Notes under the pieces: generated by a model
Told to the model about the DNA's origin: nothing
Seen by the model: the letters and a program-made list of their open reading frames with translations, nothing else
Databases searched by the model: none
Position numbers and translations under genes: made by a program
DNA from: Cylicocyclus nassatus
Lineage: Eukaryota > Nematoda > Chromadorea > Rhabditida > Strongylidae
Length of the DNA stretch: 64,000 nt
Assembly (NCBI GenBank): GCA_958299035.1
Contig: CATQJL010000305.1
Coordinates: 76,352,792-76,416,791, forward strand
Direction: 5' to 3'
Shown here: one piece after another, positions 48,235-58,821 of the stretch
Layout of the letters: each line of letters begins with the position of its first letter
Position numbering within the stretch: the first letter of the stretch is position 1

Positions 48235-48559
48235 AGGCACCGTCCACCCAGCTTCTCGACTTCCAGTTTTTTGTCGTTTCAGGGCCTTCTCATGTCCCTG
48301 ATTCCAAATAGAAGTCGAGAATCCGCGAAAACCCCGACAATCCCCATTCCGGACAACCCACAGGCCGTCTTTCCAGAACGGTGATTGGATGAGCGCGCAC
48401 AAATGGGCGGGCATGGATAGGGATCCTCGTGCATCTTAGCGATTTTCTCGCTTCTGAAGCGGCATATTGCGCCGCGACTTGGATATTGGCTTGATAAGAG
48501 GCCCTACTGTTGTATGCTGCCAAAAGCTCAACACCCTCAACTTAGGGTGGACGGTGCCT
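48235..48559. mobile_element. TTAA-flanked non-autonomous element
   Basis: 325 bp, ends aggcaccgtccaccc and gggtggacggtgcct in perfect inversion, with TTAA on both sides (48231-48234, 48560-48563). A TTAA duplication is the signature of piggyBac-type transposition, though the termini are not the canonical CCC type. The interior also pairs (cttctcgacttc with gaagtcgagaa-type blocks). It shares ends with the element at 27963-28430. Confidence 0.85.
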
Positions 48560-48563
48560 TTAA

Positions 48564-50512
48564 GCTTTGTGCAATATGACGTTATGATCCTTCCTTATTA
48601 CTCGGCAACTGATTCAAACAATCGGGTTCGTCTTCGTTTCAATTGTCGTTCAGTTATCGTCGTTTGTTGGTCACCTCATTACTCGACGTGATGCCATGAG
48701 TCCTTTCTCTGAGGTAAGCTCTATTAGGGTGAATTTACATCAGATATGGATGTTTTTACCTTAACGTATATTTCTTACTCGTGTAAAGTCGTTTGCGGTT
48801 TCCTTCCACTACTCAACATGATTATAAGTACCCTCTGCAAGGTGGTTGCCCCCAGGCAAACTCACAACCGGATATGACTGCTCACGGTTATTTGCTTCAA
48901 TATATCTTTTGAATAGGAGGTCGTTCGTTGGCTTCTTTCCTGTACTTATTGTTGTCGTAAGTCAAGGAAGAATTCTTCCATCACCAACCATTTGTTATGT
49001 CCTCTAAACTTGCACTATCCGTCACAAGAAAAACCATTTGAAATCACGAAGCAGTTATTACAAGACAAACGATGTCTAACCGCTTAAATGTTTATGCGCG
49101 CACTGCTCACTTTCTCATTATTTTTTTAGTGCATAACTAATGCGCGTTTTCTTAAATAGTTTACGATAAGACACTTCTTTCCGAAACAATCTTTCTTTGC
49201 GCTTTAACCTCTATTGGAAACGGCAAACTTTTACCGTACAACAATACTTTCACATAACTGTATCCCTTTTTTTGAGAAGATTTTCTGGCCCAAAAATCAG
49301 AATCTTTTGGAAACCTTTCCTTTGAGAAGCCGTAGCTTTTCAGTACATTGGAATGGCGCGAACTTTGCTCATTGTAGACCGATAATTTGTTGAGCAGCGG
49401 AGTGAAGCTTGGAGCTTGCGTTTACGGAAATTTTTGCGAGAAAATATCGCAAAAATGAAAGGTCCCACTTTTTTCGGCAATTTTATGGCAAAAAAAAAAC
49501 GTTTTAATTTTCAGAATTTTTCTCCTCTGAGAAATGGAAAAGCTGAATGTTACGTATAAAGTACTAATTCACCCTACCTGAGCTTAAGTACTGCATTTGC
49601 TCCTCGAATAAGATTTTTGCCGCATACAATGACTTTGGCAATGCACAACACTTGCAGTCACTGTGCATATAGAAGCAAATCCGACCATTTCTGATGGATT
49701 ACAACAAAGAAAGTGGGAGCAAATGTTTAACACATCCACGACAAGGCCGATTTTTCGATCACTGCCGTTTCGGACCAGAACGTTTTCGCTTTGTCATTCT
49801 TACGAGCCGCCCGTGGGTCGTATTGTCCGAAATGGCAGTCTTTTTAAAAGTTCAAAACATATCTCCAAGAATATGCCCAGAGGAGTTAAGGCGATGGCGT
49901 TGGATATCAATATACGGTTTTTTTTCAGTTTTTGACATTATACTGTAGAGTTGCGGTAATCATTCTGAGGAATCCAACATCATGAAATTTCATGAAAGAA
50001 TTGTTTTGGAGTATTTCACGTGCTGATCACGGTTATAGTGTCCACCTTGTTCACTACTGTCCACAGTGGGGCCACGGTAGCAGTATGGTAATATTATCGT
50101 ACAAATCAAAATCCTGATGTAAGAAGGCTGTATTAGTGCCTGCGATTATTAATATTTTCGTAATCAGCATGCTACAAACCATATATGTAAGATTTCAGCT
50201 TTCTGAGATGAACAAAGCAAAAAAAAATATAGAAATAGATATATGCAAAACAAGGAGGAACAAAGTTCTTTTTTACAGCTTCTCTCCCTAAATATATGTA
50301 TCTGCATACAAACCCAAGTCGATTTCCGTGAGCTAATCTCACATCAGTAAGTCGCGATACGAGGGGTAAGGCGAGCATCTACTCCTCCCGCCAATAAGCT
50401 GTAAACTTTCTGAAACATGTCTGTACGGAATATAATAGAAGATAATCCACATATATTGAACTCAAAGCGTGTAGCTAAGTGTAAATCTAGGTTCCAAATA
50501 CAAATTTTTCCA
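48564..50512. other. No supported gene; one imperfect inverted repeat
   Basis: actgccgtttcggac at 49761-49775 pairs with gtccgaaatggcagt at 49825-49839 (one mismatch). Overlapping plus frames of 84-90 codons at 49663-49948 cover this repeat and are not convincing genes. The rest is AT-rich. Confidence 0.45.
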
Positions 50513-50741
50513 GGGACTCGGGAAGAGTTCATGCGATTTGATCGTCGCGATTCAATCACTACAAGACAAGTGTACGAGTTCATTACATGCCGATGTATTT
50601 AGGTTTGATAGTTAATCACGATTAGCCGTGTTGGAAAACTATCACAACGAAATGCGAGAGGATCGACATGCAGTGATATTGTTACAGTTGTCTTGTCGCG
50701 GTCAATCGCGACGATCAAATCGCGTGAACTCTGCCCGAGGC
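50513..50741. mobile_element. Harbinger-like MITE family H, copy 3
   Basis: About 229 bp. The left end gggactcgggaagagttcat is degraded relative to the right end gaactctgcccgaggc. The subterminal gatttgatcgtcgcgatt and acaagacaa blocks match copies 1 and 2. The right flank is TTAA-like and the left duplication is not clear. Confidence 0.82.
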
Positions 50742-50760
50742 TTAAGGTTTATGTTTTTGT

Positions 50761-50936
50761 TTATCTTTCATGTTTCTTTCGAGAATTAGGCTACAGACCT
50801 TGCAAAATTTTTGTGAAAATTTTTTGAGAGGGCATGGCTGACCCCATGCTGCTTCCAAAGCTTCGATTTGAAATGTGGTAGGAGTACAGAACAAAAGTTG
50901 TTTATAATTTTTCTTCAGGTCATGTGTGCAGGTTAT
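50761..50936 (+). repeat. Direct duplication, first copy
   Basis: About 176 bp beginning ttatctttcatgtttctttc, repeated 771 bp downstream at 51532-51707 with only a few mismatches. It contains gagagggcatggctgacc, which resembles the C-rich-end repeat family. The spacing holds another copy of that family. Confidence 0.92.
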
Positions 50937-51032
50937 AATGCTGAAATTCCCTTTCTTTTAAAGCCACGGTTTACCAAAGGCGGCCATCTACTGTATCCTT
51001 CCTCTACTATACATCTGTTTAGCAGTGGCCCC

Positions 51033-51322
51033 CTCCCCCCTTCCGCGAGAATGGGTCGCGAAATTTTTGAAAATTATTTAGGTGGGTTTTAAAAATGCGC
51101 AAGTGAGTTGTTTATTCTTGGTAACAACTAAAATGTTCTTAAAAATTTTTAAAAATTCATATTAGCCTTGTAAAAAAATTCTTCGGGGGTGGCTGATGCC
51201 ACACTCCCTTCTACCAGATTTTAGGGGTTGGGGACTAGCAAATATTTTGAAAAACACCCCAAAATTTTTTTTGGAGTGCTAACGCCACGAACCTTTACTG
51301 GAAAAATTTTTTTGCCCCGTAG
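51033..51322 (+). repeat. Dispersed repeat with C-rich ends, copy 3
   Basis: Starts cagtggccccctcc, then gagaatgggtcgcgaaattt, and contains ttagccttgtaaaaaa and attttaggggttgggg. The right end appears truncated near 51322. Homologous to 6922-7184 and 46488-46758. Confidence 0.75.
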
Positions 51323-51531
51323 CGTAGATTTGCGTCCGAAGCAGGAAGGATGAAAAATAAAGAGAGCGCAAATTTAAAGAAGAACAAAAGTAAGGAAATG
51401 TCGGGAGGGGTAAATCCTTGAGATTTTTGGGAACAGATAAATATCCTCCGCCAAGCCTATTCAACCCCGCAGCTGGATTGGCGATTCTATTGCAAATGAA
51501 TATAAAAATTACTCACCTGAAAAAGTTCGAA

Positions 51532-51707
51532 TTATCTTTCATGTTTCTTTCGAGAATTAGGCTACAAACCTTGCAAAATTTTTGTGAAAATTTTTTGAGA
51601 GGGCATGGCTGACCCCATGCTGCTTCCAAAGCTTCGATTTGAAATGTGGTAGGAGTGCAGAACAAAAGTTGTTTATAATTTTTCTTCAGATCATGTGTGC
51701 AAGTTAT
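51532..51707 (+). repeat. Direct duplication, second copy
   Basis: Near-identical to 50761-50936 in the same orientation. The duplication brackets a truncated dispersed repeat and ends about 525 bp upstream of the gene at 52233. Confidence 0.92.
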
Positions 51708-52213
51708 GTGCTGCAGCGTTTCAAATTTGTTGAATGGAATGCGTAATGGAGAAATTTCAGGTGATTTTTTGTTTCCATTGTTTCCTTAACCATCCTTACC
51801 AAATCGACGAGACTTGCTTACGCCAGTGACTTTCTGTTCAAAAATTTGCGGGGAGCAAGTCAAAACTGTCGATAAAGCTAAATGTTACGATTTTTACAGG
51901 AGATCCAACAAAAGATCGGGGCAAATCAAAGGCCCAAGAGAACTTCTAGCTAATGCATAATCTCTTCAAGTATCGAGCAGTGTTACGTTGAACGACACTT
52001 GATTAGCTGTTTTATGAGTGCACCAGAGGAAGTATGCAAGCCAGCTCTAAGAACCTCTGAACACTTTTAATAAGCCCTTTTAATTTTTGGATCACTTCGA
52101 ATACTGTAGAATGAAATTAGATATCTGCTGGGCTACGTAACCATGGCAGCATCTTCCAAATTATGCGAAGGGGCGTGGAATAGCGGTTGTGCGAACGTCA
52201 AGCATACTTTCAG

Positions 52214-52224
52214 CATTCTTCCAG
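52214..52224 (+). promoter_or_regulatory. Candidate spliced-leader acceptor
   Basis: cattcttccag lies eight bases upstream of the ATG at 52233. A pyrimidine-rich AG site so close to an ATG that opens a signal-peptide-like N-terminus favours this start over the in-frame ATG at 52143. Confidence 0.45.
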
Positions 52225-52232
52225 GAAAGAAG

Positions 52233-53462
52233 ATGTTTGTACAACCCACAGCGAAATGGATGCTGATCACCGCCGTTCTTTCACTGGTTAGTATGCTTTT
52301 AAATTTCCCTATCTTAGTGTCTCAAACTTGTTACAGCCTAACATTAGTTTGCATTGCACGTTTACAAAAGTGGCAGGGAGCTTTCGCCTATCTCTAATAG
52401 CTGCTTATAATGACACAACCGAGTTCGAGTGTCTCAGTAAATGCTCAATGGATGAGGAGTGCACCTTTCTAGACTACAACGAGGTATTTTCTAGATGGGA
52501 GGTTGAAAGATTTTTGTACTGTAACACAAACATAAGAAAAAAATTGAATCAAAAACGTTTTAAGATTTATGCACAACCTTATTTTCTCTAAGTTCTTATT
52601 GGCGGATGCTTTACAGGGCCTATGTAGGACCTTCAAGGCCGGGACTGATGTGCACGAGCTTGGTTTTGACAGCAAGGCTTTTGCATATTCTTATGAGATG
52701 ATGGAGACAACGTGCAGAACTGAAGTAGTATCAAAACCGCGGTCTCTTAACTTACAGACAACGACTCCAAAACACGCATATCCATGCAGTGACGGCAGTG
52801 ATTACAAGATGGGGGAAGCTATAACAAGGAAAAATCTGTTAGAGACACCAGATAACCTGATTGAATGCTGGTATGACTTTAGGATGCACATACTGAAACT
52901 TCCTTGTCAAGATTAACATAAGTGTGCTAATTCAGGTATGGATCGTACACTTATCCCAAAAGCATTGAAGATTGCACAATGGCAGAGTTATATATCTATA
53001 GAGCAGGTGGTTTTCTTTCCGACAATCTTCGTATCAGTAAGTTCTTATAGCTATTGGCTATCAGTATTGAAGGCAGAAACTTGCGTCACTCACTCGACCC
53101 CATTTACAATAAAACCGAATTTATCCGCTATGTTAGCTCCGGTCACTGTCCAAAGGCACCTTTCGCTGTTGCTGAATACAGGTGCAAAGGGACTGAAAGA
53201 TACATTGCTGTAATCGACACGGATGGCGGACCAAATCCACAGTTCCCCAATTTTGCCGGTCTAGAATATATTGACAGCACACCCATTTTCTATGTAGGTA
53301 ATCATTGCGGTTTAGAAGAAGGGTTATGGTGAGATAGTATTTGCACCTCACCGTGCCCATCACTGTCCGTGTGAATATGTGCATCATTTCAGTTGTACTT
53401 ATCATAAGGAACTAACAGATACGTGTTTCTATGTGCTTAATTTTATTAGTTTTAAATATTAG
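52233..53462 (+). CDS. Cysteine-rich, probably secreted protein (PAN/apple-like?), six exons
   Basis: Exons: 52233-52286, 52337-52483, 52617-52870, 52936-about 53037, about 53065-53328 and 53393-53462. Four introns (50, 133, 65 and 64 bp) are GT-AG and phase-consistent, giving about 296 residues. The N-terminus MFVQPTAKWMLITAVLSL looks like a signal peptide. The spacing of cysteines in FECLSKCSMDEECTFLDYNE, followed by GLCRTF and a later METTC, recalls a PAN/apple domain. Further cysteines (SDNLIEC-type, SIEDCTMAEL, SSGHCPKAP, EYRCKGTERY) suggest a second disulfide-rich region. Odd points: exons 4 and 5 join in frame only by removing 27 nt, where the GT-AG span is 28 nt, and the stop TAG (53460-53462) overlaps the left end of a transposon. 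An alternative start is 52143. The family assignment is tentative; gene reality is well supported. Confidence 0.65.
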
Positions 53463-54184
53463 GTTGAACCGAAAGTTCGTTCGCACCATTTTCAAAAAAT
53501 CATAACTTCTTTCCCTCACAACGATTTTGCGCAATTCAAATTTTATCTGAAAGCGAGAAGCATGTAGTTTCCAAAAGTGCCCTGAGGACTTTCCAAAATG
53601 CTCAGGTCGCAGAGATAAAAATGAAAGAACGATATCATCCGAAATTTGGAATTTTTGAGCAAGAACCAGAAACTATGTGCTAAAATCCAGAAAAGCCATT
53701 AACCTAATTTTTCTTATATTTGATTACTAACTGACTCAAGTTTGTGCTGATCGAGCTCTTTTTTCAAAAGTTATGATTTTTTGAAAAAAATGCCGAAAAA
53801 TCAATTCTCTAAGAATTCTTAAGAAATCGATTTTTCGGCATTTTTTTTTCAAAAAACTCATAACTTTTGAAAAAGAGCTCCATTAGCACAAACTTGACTC
53901 AACTAGTAATCAAATATAACGAAAATTAAGATGATGGCTGTTCTGGATTTTATCGCACAGCTTCTGAATTTTTAGAATTTTTGCTTAAAAATTCCAAACT
54001 TCGGATGATCTTGTTCTTTCATTTTTATTTCTGCAACCTGAGCATGTTGGAAAGTCCCCAGGGGACTTTTGGAAACTACATGCTTCGCGCTTTCAGACAA
54101 AATTTGAATTGCGCAAAATAGCTTTGAGGGAAAGAAGTTATGATTTTTTGAATATGGTGCGACAGAACTTTCGGTTCAACCTAA
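53459..54184. mobile_element. Fold-back Tc1/mariner-like element, 726 bp
   Basis: Ends ttaggttgaaccgaaagttc and gaactttcggttcaacctaa are inverted and flanked by TA (53457-53458, 54185-54186). The two halves are inverted copies of each other along nearly the whole length (about 350-bp arms), meeting around aaaaatgccgaaaaatcaat. No transposase. Its left end supplies the last bases of the stop codon of the upstream gene. Confidence 0.93.
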
Positions 54185-54186
54185 TA

Positions 54187-54541
54187 TACGCTCTTGGAGC
54201 AGATAATGTATGGAACGATTAATACTGAGCAAGGTTTCGATTGCCTAGTTTTCACAGTTCTGTTAACTATCTACATGTCCTGTCTCTATAAAGTGACTGT
54301 CTACAAGAATTTCAATCGCACCAGACAATCTTGCGAATGTAGCCAATGTCTAACGCAGGCTTAGATTACAACTGCGTACTTCTGTATTCTATGCAGTACA
54401 ATATTTTTTCAATCATTGAAATGTTGTGCTACTGTTTTCATAGGACCGATAAATTATAGAACAAGACTGTTGCATTCTTCATCATGCAAATTGTTGAAAG
54501 CAGCAACAGATTCGTTGAAGTATGAGATGATCTCAATTTAA
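54187..54541. other. No supported feature
   Basis: AT-rich spacer between two transposons, with no open frame of note. Confidence 0.5.
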
Positions 54542-54867
54542 GGCAGCGTCCAGGCAAGTCTGGACACATGGGGATCTCACGTAGATAGTAATTTTGGGGC
54601 CCTATCTAAGCCACTGCTCAACCGGCAGCTCAGGTAGTGCTCTAAAGGCTGAGATATTCCCCTCGAAATGGGCCCCGCGTATTTCGCATGGTGGCGCGAA
54701 ACTGCCACGAATCCATGCAAATACGATCGCGGGGTCCAGTTTCGAGGGGAATATCTCAGCCGTTAGAGCACTACCTGCGCTGCCGCTTGAGCAGTTTCTT
54801 AGTTGAAGCCCCAAAAGTACTTTCCACGTAAAATCCCCATACGTCCAGATCTGCCTGGATGCTACCT
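54542..54867. mobile_element. TTAA-flanked fold-back element
   Basis: About 326 bp. The ends ggcagcgtccaggcaagtct and agatctgcctggatgctacc pair, and TTAA occurs at both edges (54538-54541 and 54868-54871). Internal arms pair over long stretches, including gatattcccctcgaaa with tttcgaggggaatatc. It resembles the 48235-48559 element in size and flanks, but its internal sequence differs. Confidence 0.8.
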
Positions 54868-55189
54868 TTAAAGACAGCTTTCTTGGAAAATCGAATTGGT
54901 TCATATCTAGTGTTGGTGCAATTTAATGGTTTATATAAGCAAACACCAAGTCGGCTCGGAAAATGCGGCTATCAAAGCCTAAATTAGGATTTGAAGGGGC
55001 TTTTCTGGCCCTCCGCCCCCTCACACCTGCGTAGACGAGTTACAGGCTGCTGTGCGCCAATTCTACGCGGCAACTGCAAGCATCATATTCGTCTATGGTA
55101 CATGTCTTCGCGTTGCACCCATTAGGTTCTCACCGATAGCACGTTCCTACAGTAGTTGGTCTAAACCTCATCTCCTGTTTTCTTATGAC

Positions 55190-55404
55190 TGTCGGGATGC
55201 AGCTAATCCCCAACAGCTGCCTAGGTAGGAGGTTGGCCCTGGATAGCCAACCTCTGGCAGTGACCTCCGCCCGCCGGCAGGAGCCGGTGCCCTCTCCCCT
55301 TTCCTCTTATACTTTCTGTATATATCTGTATAATAAATATCATAGTAAGACCTATGTAAACCCGCTACACACAGGTAAAGGCGTCATGAACCTTTATCCT
55401 GACA
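55190..55404 (+). repeat. 5' long terminal repeat
   Basis: Begins TGTCGGGATG and ends CCTGACA, the usual TG...CA boundary. It contains a polyadenylation signal (aataaa near 55332) after a tatata stretch, and a hairpin, ggttggc/gccaacc. Confidence 0.92.
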
Positions 55405-55420
55405 TGGAAGTCCCGGGAAG
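55405..55420 (+). other. Primer-binding-site candidate
   Basis: tggaagtcccgggaag starts directly at the LTR edge with TGG, the complement of a tRNA CCA end. The matching tRNA was not identified. Confidence 0.65.
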
Positions 55421-55744
55421 ATTTTTTTTCTCAAATCCTAAAATTAAATTTTTTTTATCAACCAATCAACCATATGGTAAATAATATTCGATCCCCTCCT
55501 CCCCTCTGCCACAATCTTCCAACCGTCTGGATGGAGTCACTCAACAACGAATGAAAGCGAGTGTGTGAGTTCTAACTGTTTTGTTAATTTATCTATAATA
55601 ATCGTGTGCAGTGAAAATATTTAATCATTTCAGAAGGAATAAGATAAAATAAAATAAATTAAAATAAAATAAAGTAAAATAAAATAAAAAATAACAGTCA
55701 TGCGAACAGTCCCATTTTTGTCAATTCTTTCTTTCGCAAAGCGC

Positions 55745-55950
55745 TCGCATCTCCCGTGATCCGTGATTCCGTGATCCGTGAGTCCGTGAATCCGTGATTG
55801 CATATCCGTGAATTTTTTTGAAAAAATTGCCGTGATTCCGTGATCCGTGAGTCCGTGAATCCGTGATTGCATTTCCGTGAATTTTTTTGAAAAAATTGCC
55901 GTGATTCCGTGATCCGTGATCCGTGAATCCGTGAAACCGTGATTCCGTGA
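55745..55950. repeat. CCGTGA minisatellite in the retrotransposon leader
   Basis: Variants of tccgtga(t/g/a) are repeated many times, organised into a higher-order unit of about 70 bp that includes aatttttttgaaaaaattg. Two full units and a degenerate third are visible. It is preceded by an aaaataaaat tract at about 55645-55690. Confidence 0.9.
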
Positions 55951-56639
55951 ATTTTTGTTAACTTATTTTATTTTTTTCTTTTTTATAATTAGACAATGGA
56001 CTTGTTCGCAATTGCTAGCACAAAATTCACTGCAGTATTAGACCCAGAAAGATAAATCTGCTGGCCCACTGCAGATAACTTCTGCTGGGAAGTGTCGACA
56101 AAACGTAATGCTTCGACCTCTCAGGAAATATAGCAAAACCCAGTGCTACTGTCCGCGCGCGGTGACCCCCTTTGGCTATAGAGCAACGCAGCTGCCCTCG
56201 CAAGTTGTAAGCATGTGACCCGCGACAAATTTTTTTTTGTGACAAATTAATATTATTTGAGCGCTATAACCTAGCTGCGATAGTGCAAATACGTCTGCTT
56301 TGTGTCGCGATAAGCCTTGAAACAGGATTAATAATTGCGTAACCTAATCTTTTACGATCATGGTATACGTCCAACAGCAGCAGTTGCACAGTATGACCCC
56401 TTAGCGTCTGTTCTTATGCAACTTATACTGCCAACAACAACAGTTGTGCCCGATGTCCCGCTGCCGTATATCTTACGCAAATTATATTATCGTAATATTT
56501 ACCTTCTACTGTCGAATACAAAACCACTTCAAACTTTCGAAATATTTAGAAATATTCATACTATACACAACACTAATTATATTGTTTGTTGTTTCATGAA
56601 AATGATACACGTCTAGATCAATAAAAAAAATTTTTTTCG

Positions 56640-57200
56640 ACAGCTTTGGTGATATTCCGCGCCTCACAGATAATAATAGCACTCAAATCATTCTTAGTGC
56701 AGGATCGTACTTTTGAAGATTTACCGCGTTTTGCTACAATTTCCCATCCATTGAACAAACTGCGCATAAAAAATGCAGTTTTTTTGGAGCAAGGAGTAAG
56801 AAATAGCATTCCAAGCATTAAAGCATGCCCTAATGGATGCGCTTGTTTTAGTGCTTCCTATTCTAGGAAAACCCTATATCATCCACACCGATGCATCAAC
56901 CATCGGTCTCGGCGCCTGCCTCCTACAAGTCAATCCGGAGACTAGTAGTGATTATTTGATCGCACATTGCAGCCGCCGCTAAAAAGACACGTGAGGAACT
57001 AAGCAGTTTCTGAGTTAAATTTTCTATGGTTGCCAATATTTCCATATTGTTGATAACTGATCATGCCAGCAAATCGATCATGCACAGATCAGATCTCGTG
57101 TCATCTAAGGCTCAGGAGCAGACCCATCGTTTTTTCAAGTTTGTAGATTCTGAAAGCCTCAAACTTGAGGAACAGTCGCATGTCTTGAAGGACAGATGAC
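56640..57200 (+). pseudogene. Degenerate Ty3/gypsy-type pol fragment (RT end and RNase H)
   Basis: One frame (about 56820-56982) reads ALMDALVLVLPILGKPY, then IIHTDASTIGLGACLLQ. That is the hallmark segment of gypsy RNase H (a TDAS motif followed by GLGA..LQ) downstream of reverse transcriptase. It ends in a stop, and further similarity appears in a shifted frame, with TDHASKSIMH and a THRFFKFVDSESLKLEEQ stretch to about 57195. The upstream part near 56700-56800 (DLPRFATISHPLNKL) also fits the RT-RNase H connection, with broken frames. It is disrupted by stops and frameshifts and not functional as it stands. Confidence 0.7.
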
Positions 57201-57220
57201 AGCCATTGCTGCTGCTTAGA

Positions 57221-58821
57221 AAAAAAATCCAATAGTTTTGTTCTTCGAATCTCGTATACCGCGATTTCAAAATGTAATTGTTTTTGGCATATACAAATTC
57301 AAAAAAAAGCTCATTTCATCAAGCGCTGTGCATATACCTTTTAGAAAAAAAGTGAATTTGAAAGAAAGGAAAAGAGCAAATAGAGATACTGCAAAATATC
57401 TGCTATGACCAAGAATCTCTCATTTGCAATCAAGTTGGACCTCTGTAACATGCATCTCATGAGCTCTTGCTCAATTTTTGCATTTTCTTCTTCTTCTATG
57501 TAGTGCAAGTTTAAAGAAAAAGGACAAGATTCGAGTACTTGGAAAAAGTTTCGAATGTATGAAAAAAAATCTAGTGTGACGTTTTCGATTCTAGGAACTC
57601 CTCACCATATCTTCATTTCAAAGATATTCTTTAGTGAGTGGCGATATCATTACGCATCAAAACCAGACTGATTAATTCTTGCTCAGATTCCACCAATATT
57701 TTCGAATTATTTCGAATTTAGTCGCTAAATCTCCAAAAAAAAATTTCGTTCTAGCATAGAAGAAGCATTTGAGATGATTGCTGACATTTGAGATGATTGC
57801 TGAAGAAAACATTTTCTAGAAAGGAGATTACTAGAGTGTTATACAACTTTTGCTTTGTTACTTACATACTTTTTAGAAAATGTTCAGATATTAGCTTTAC
57901 GTATTCTAGAATTCGTCCCCCATTCAATAAACAAAAAAAGTGATTGAAAATTTTTTTTGAAGACAGATTTCAAAAGTCGCACTTCAAATTCATAAAAAAA
58001 AGTCGTCACCTTATTAATACTCAGCAACACATTCATTTTTATTACCCCTACAAAGCCTCTATTTCAAGAATTCTGAGCAGAAACTGCAGTTACAGATGTT
58101 GATCTTTAGCTCATTTTTGACATAGCGGACGCAACCTCAAAAGAAAAGAAATGTTGATTTTCATAGGAATATGTCATTCAATATGCCAAACGTTTCCTTT
58201 TTTTCACAAGTTCCACAAATTTATGAACTAATATTTGTATCAGAAAAAAAACTCAATATATTATAGATTCGAATGCTTTACAGAGGGGCCACTTGCTTGA
58301 GATTGCTGGAGATTAGAAAAGCGCTATATGCATTGTCGAAATAGAATTAGATGTAGAAGTGAAAATCTTCATATTGTAGAAGTAAAAATCTTTATAATCT
58401 AATGTGCAGCATAGACTACTCAGCTTGCAACCGTATTTGCGCAGCAGTGCATTATTTAAACTGAAGCATTTTGCATCCTTATATGACTATTTATCCATGG
58501 AAAGTGAATGCAAACTCTGAAAGAGCTTCAAACACATCATCACTTCTCACTAAGCTACGCCATAAAGTCAACACAGTTCTCATTATCTTTTTTTTACTTT
58601 AGTTCTGATTCTAAGTGATTGACAACCTACTAAGGAGTATTCTTCGGAAACTCTACATTTTCAGAAGAAAACGCATTGGAATTCGTTGGTACGTAGCTAC
58701 TGTAAAGCTTTGCTGGAATTTTCTCTCATCTTAACAGTGAGAGAAAAGCGGACTTTTTATTTGATACATAGAATATCATTTCCCTCCCATGTGACCCCAC
58801 TTTAGCTTTAGTTAAGTACTA
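57221..58821. other. Retrotransposon interior, no recognisable coding
   Basis: AT-rich with dense stops in all frames. A short tandem (gacatttgagatgattgctg twice) lies at about 57770-57800. Nothing else was identified. Confidence 0.5.

Noticed and set aside
54594..54904. Overlapping open frames of 70 and 100 codons on opposite strands with similar peptides
   Set aside because: They are the two strands of a palindromic element, so each arm encodes the same peptide.
55185..55484. 99-codon frame, nearly repeated at 61019-61303
   Set aside because: Both are translations of the LTR. The conservation reflects the repeat rather than a gene.
55745..55950. Regularly spaced repeats considered as a CRISPR array
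   Set aside because: Repeats are nested short units without unique spacers, inside a eukaryotic retrotransposon. It is a minisatellite.
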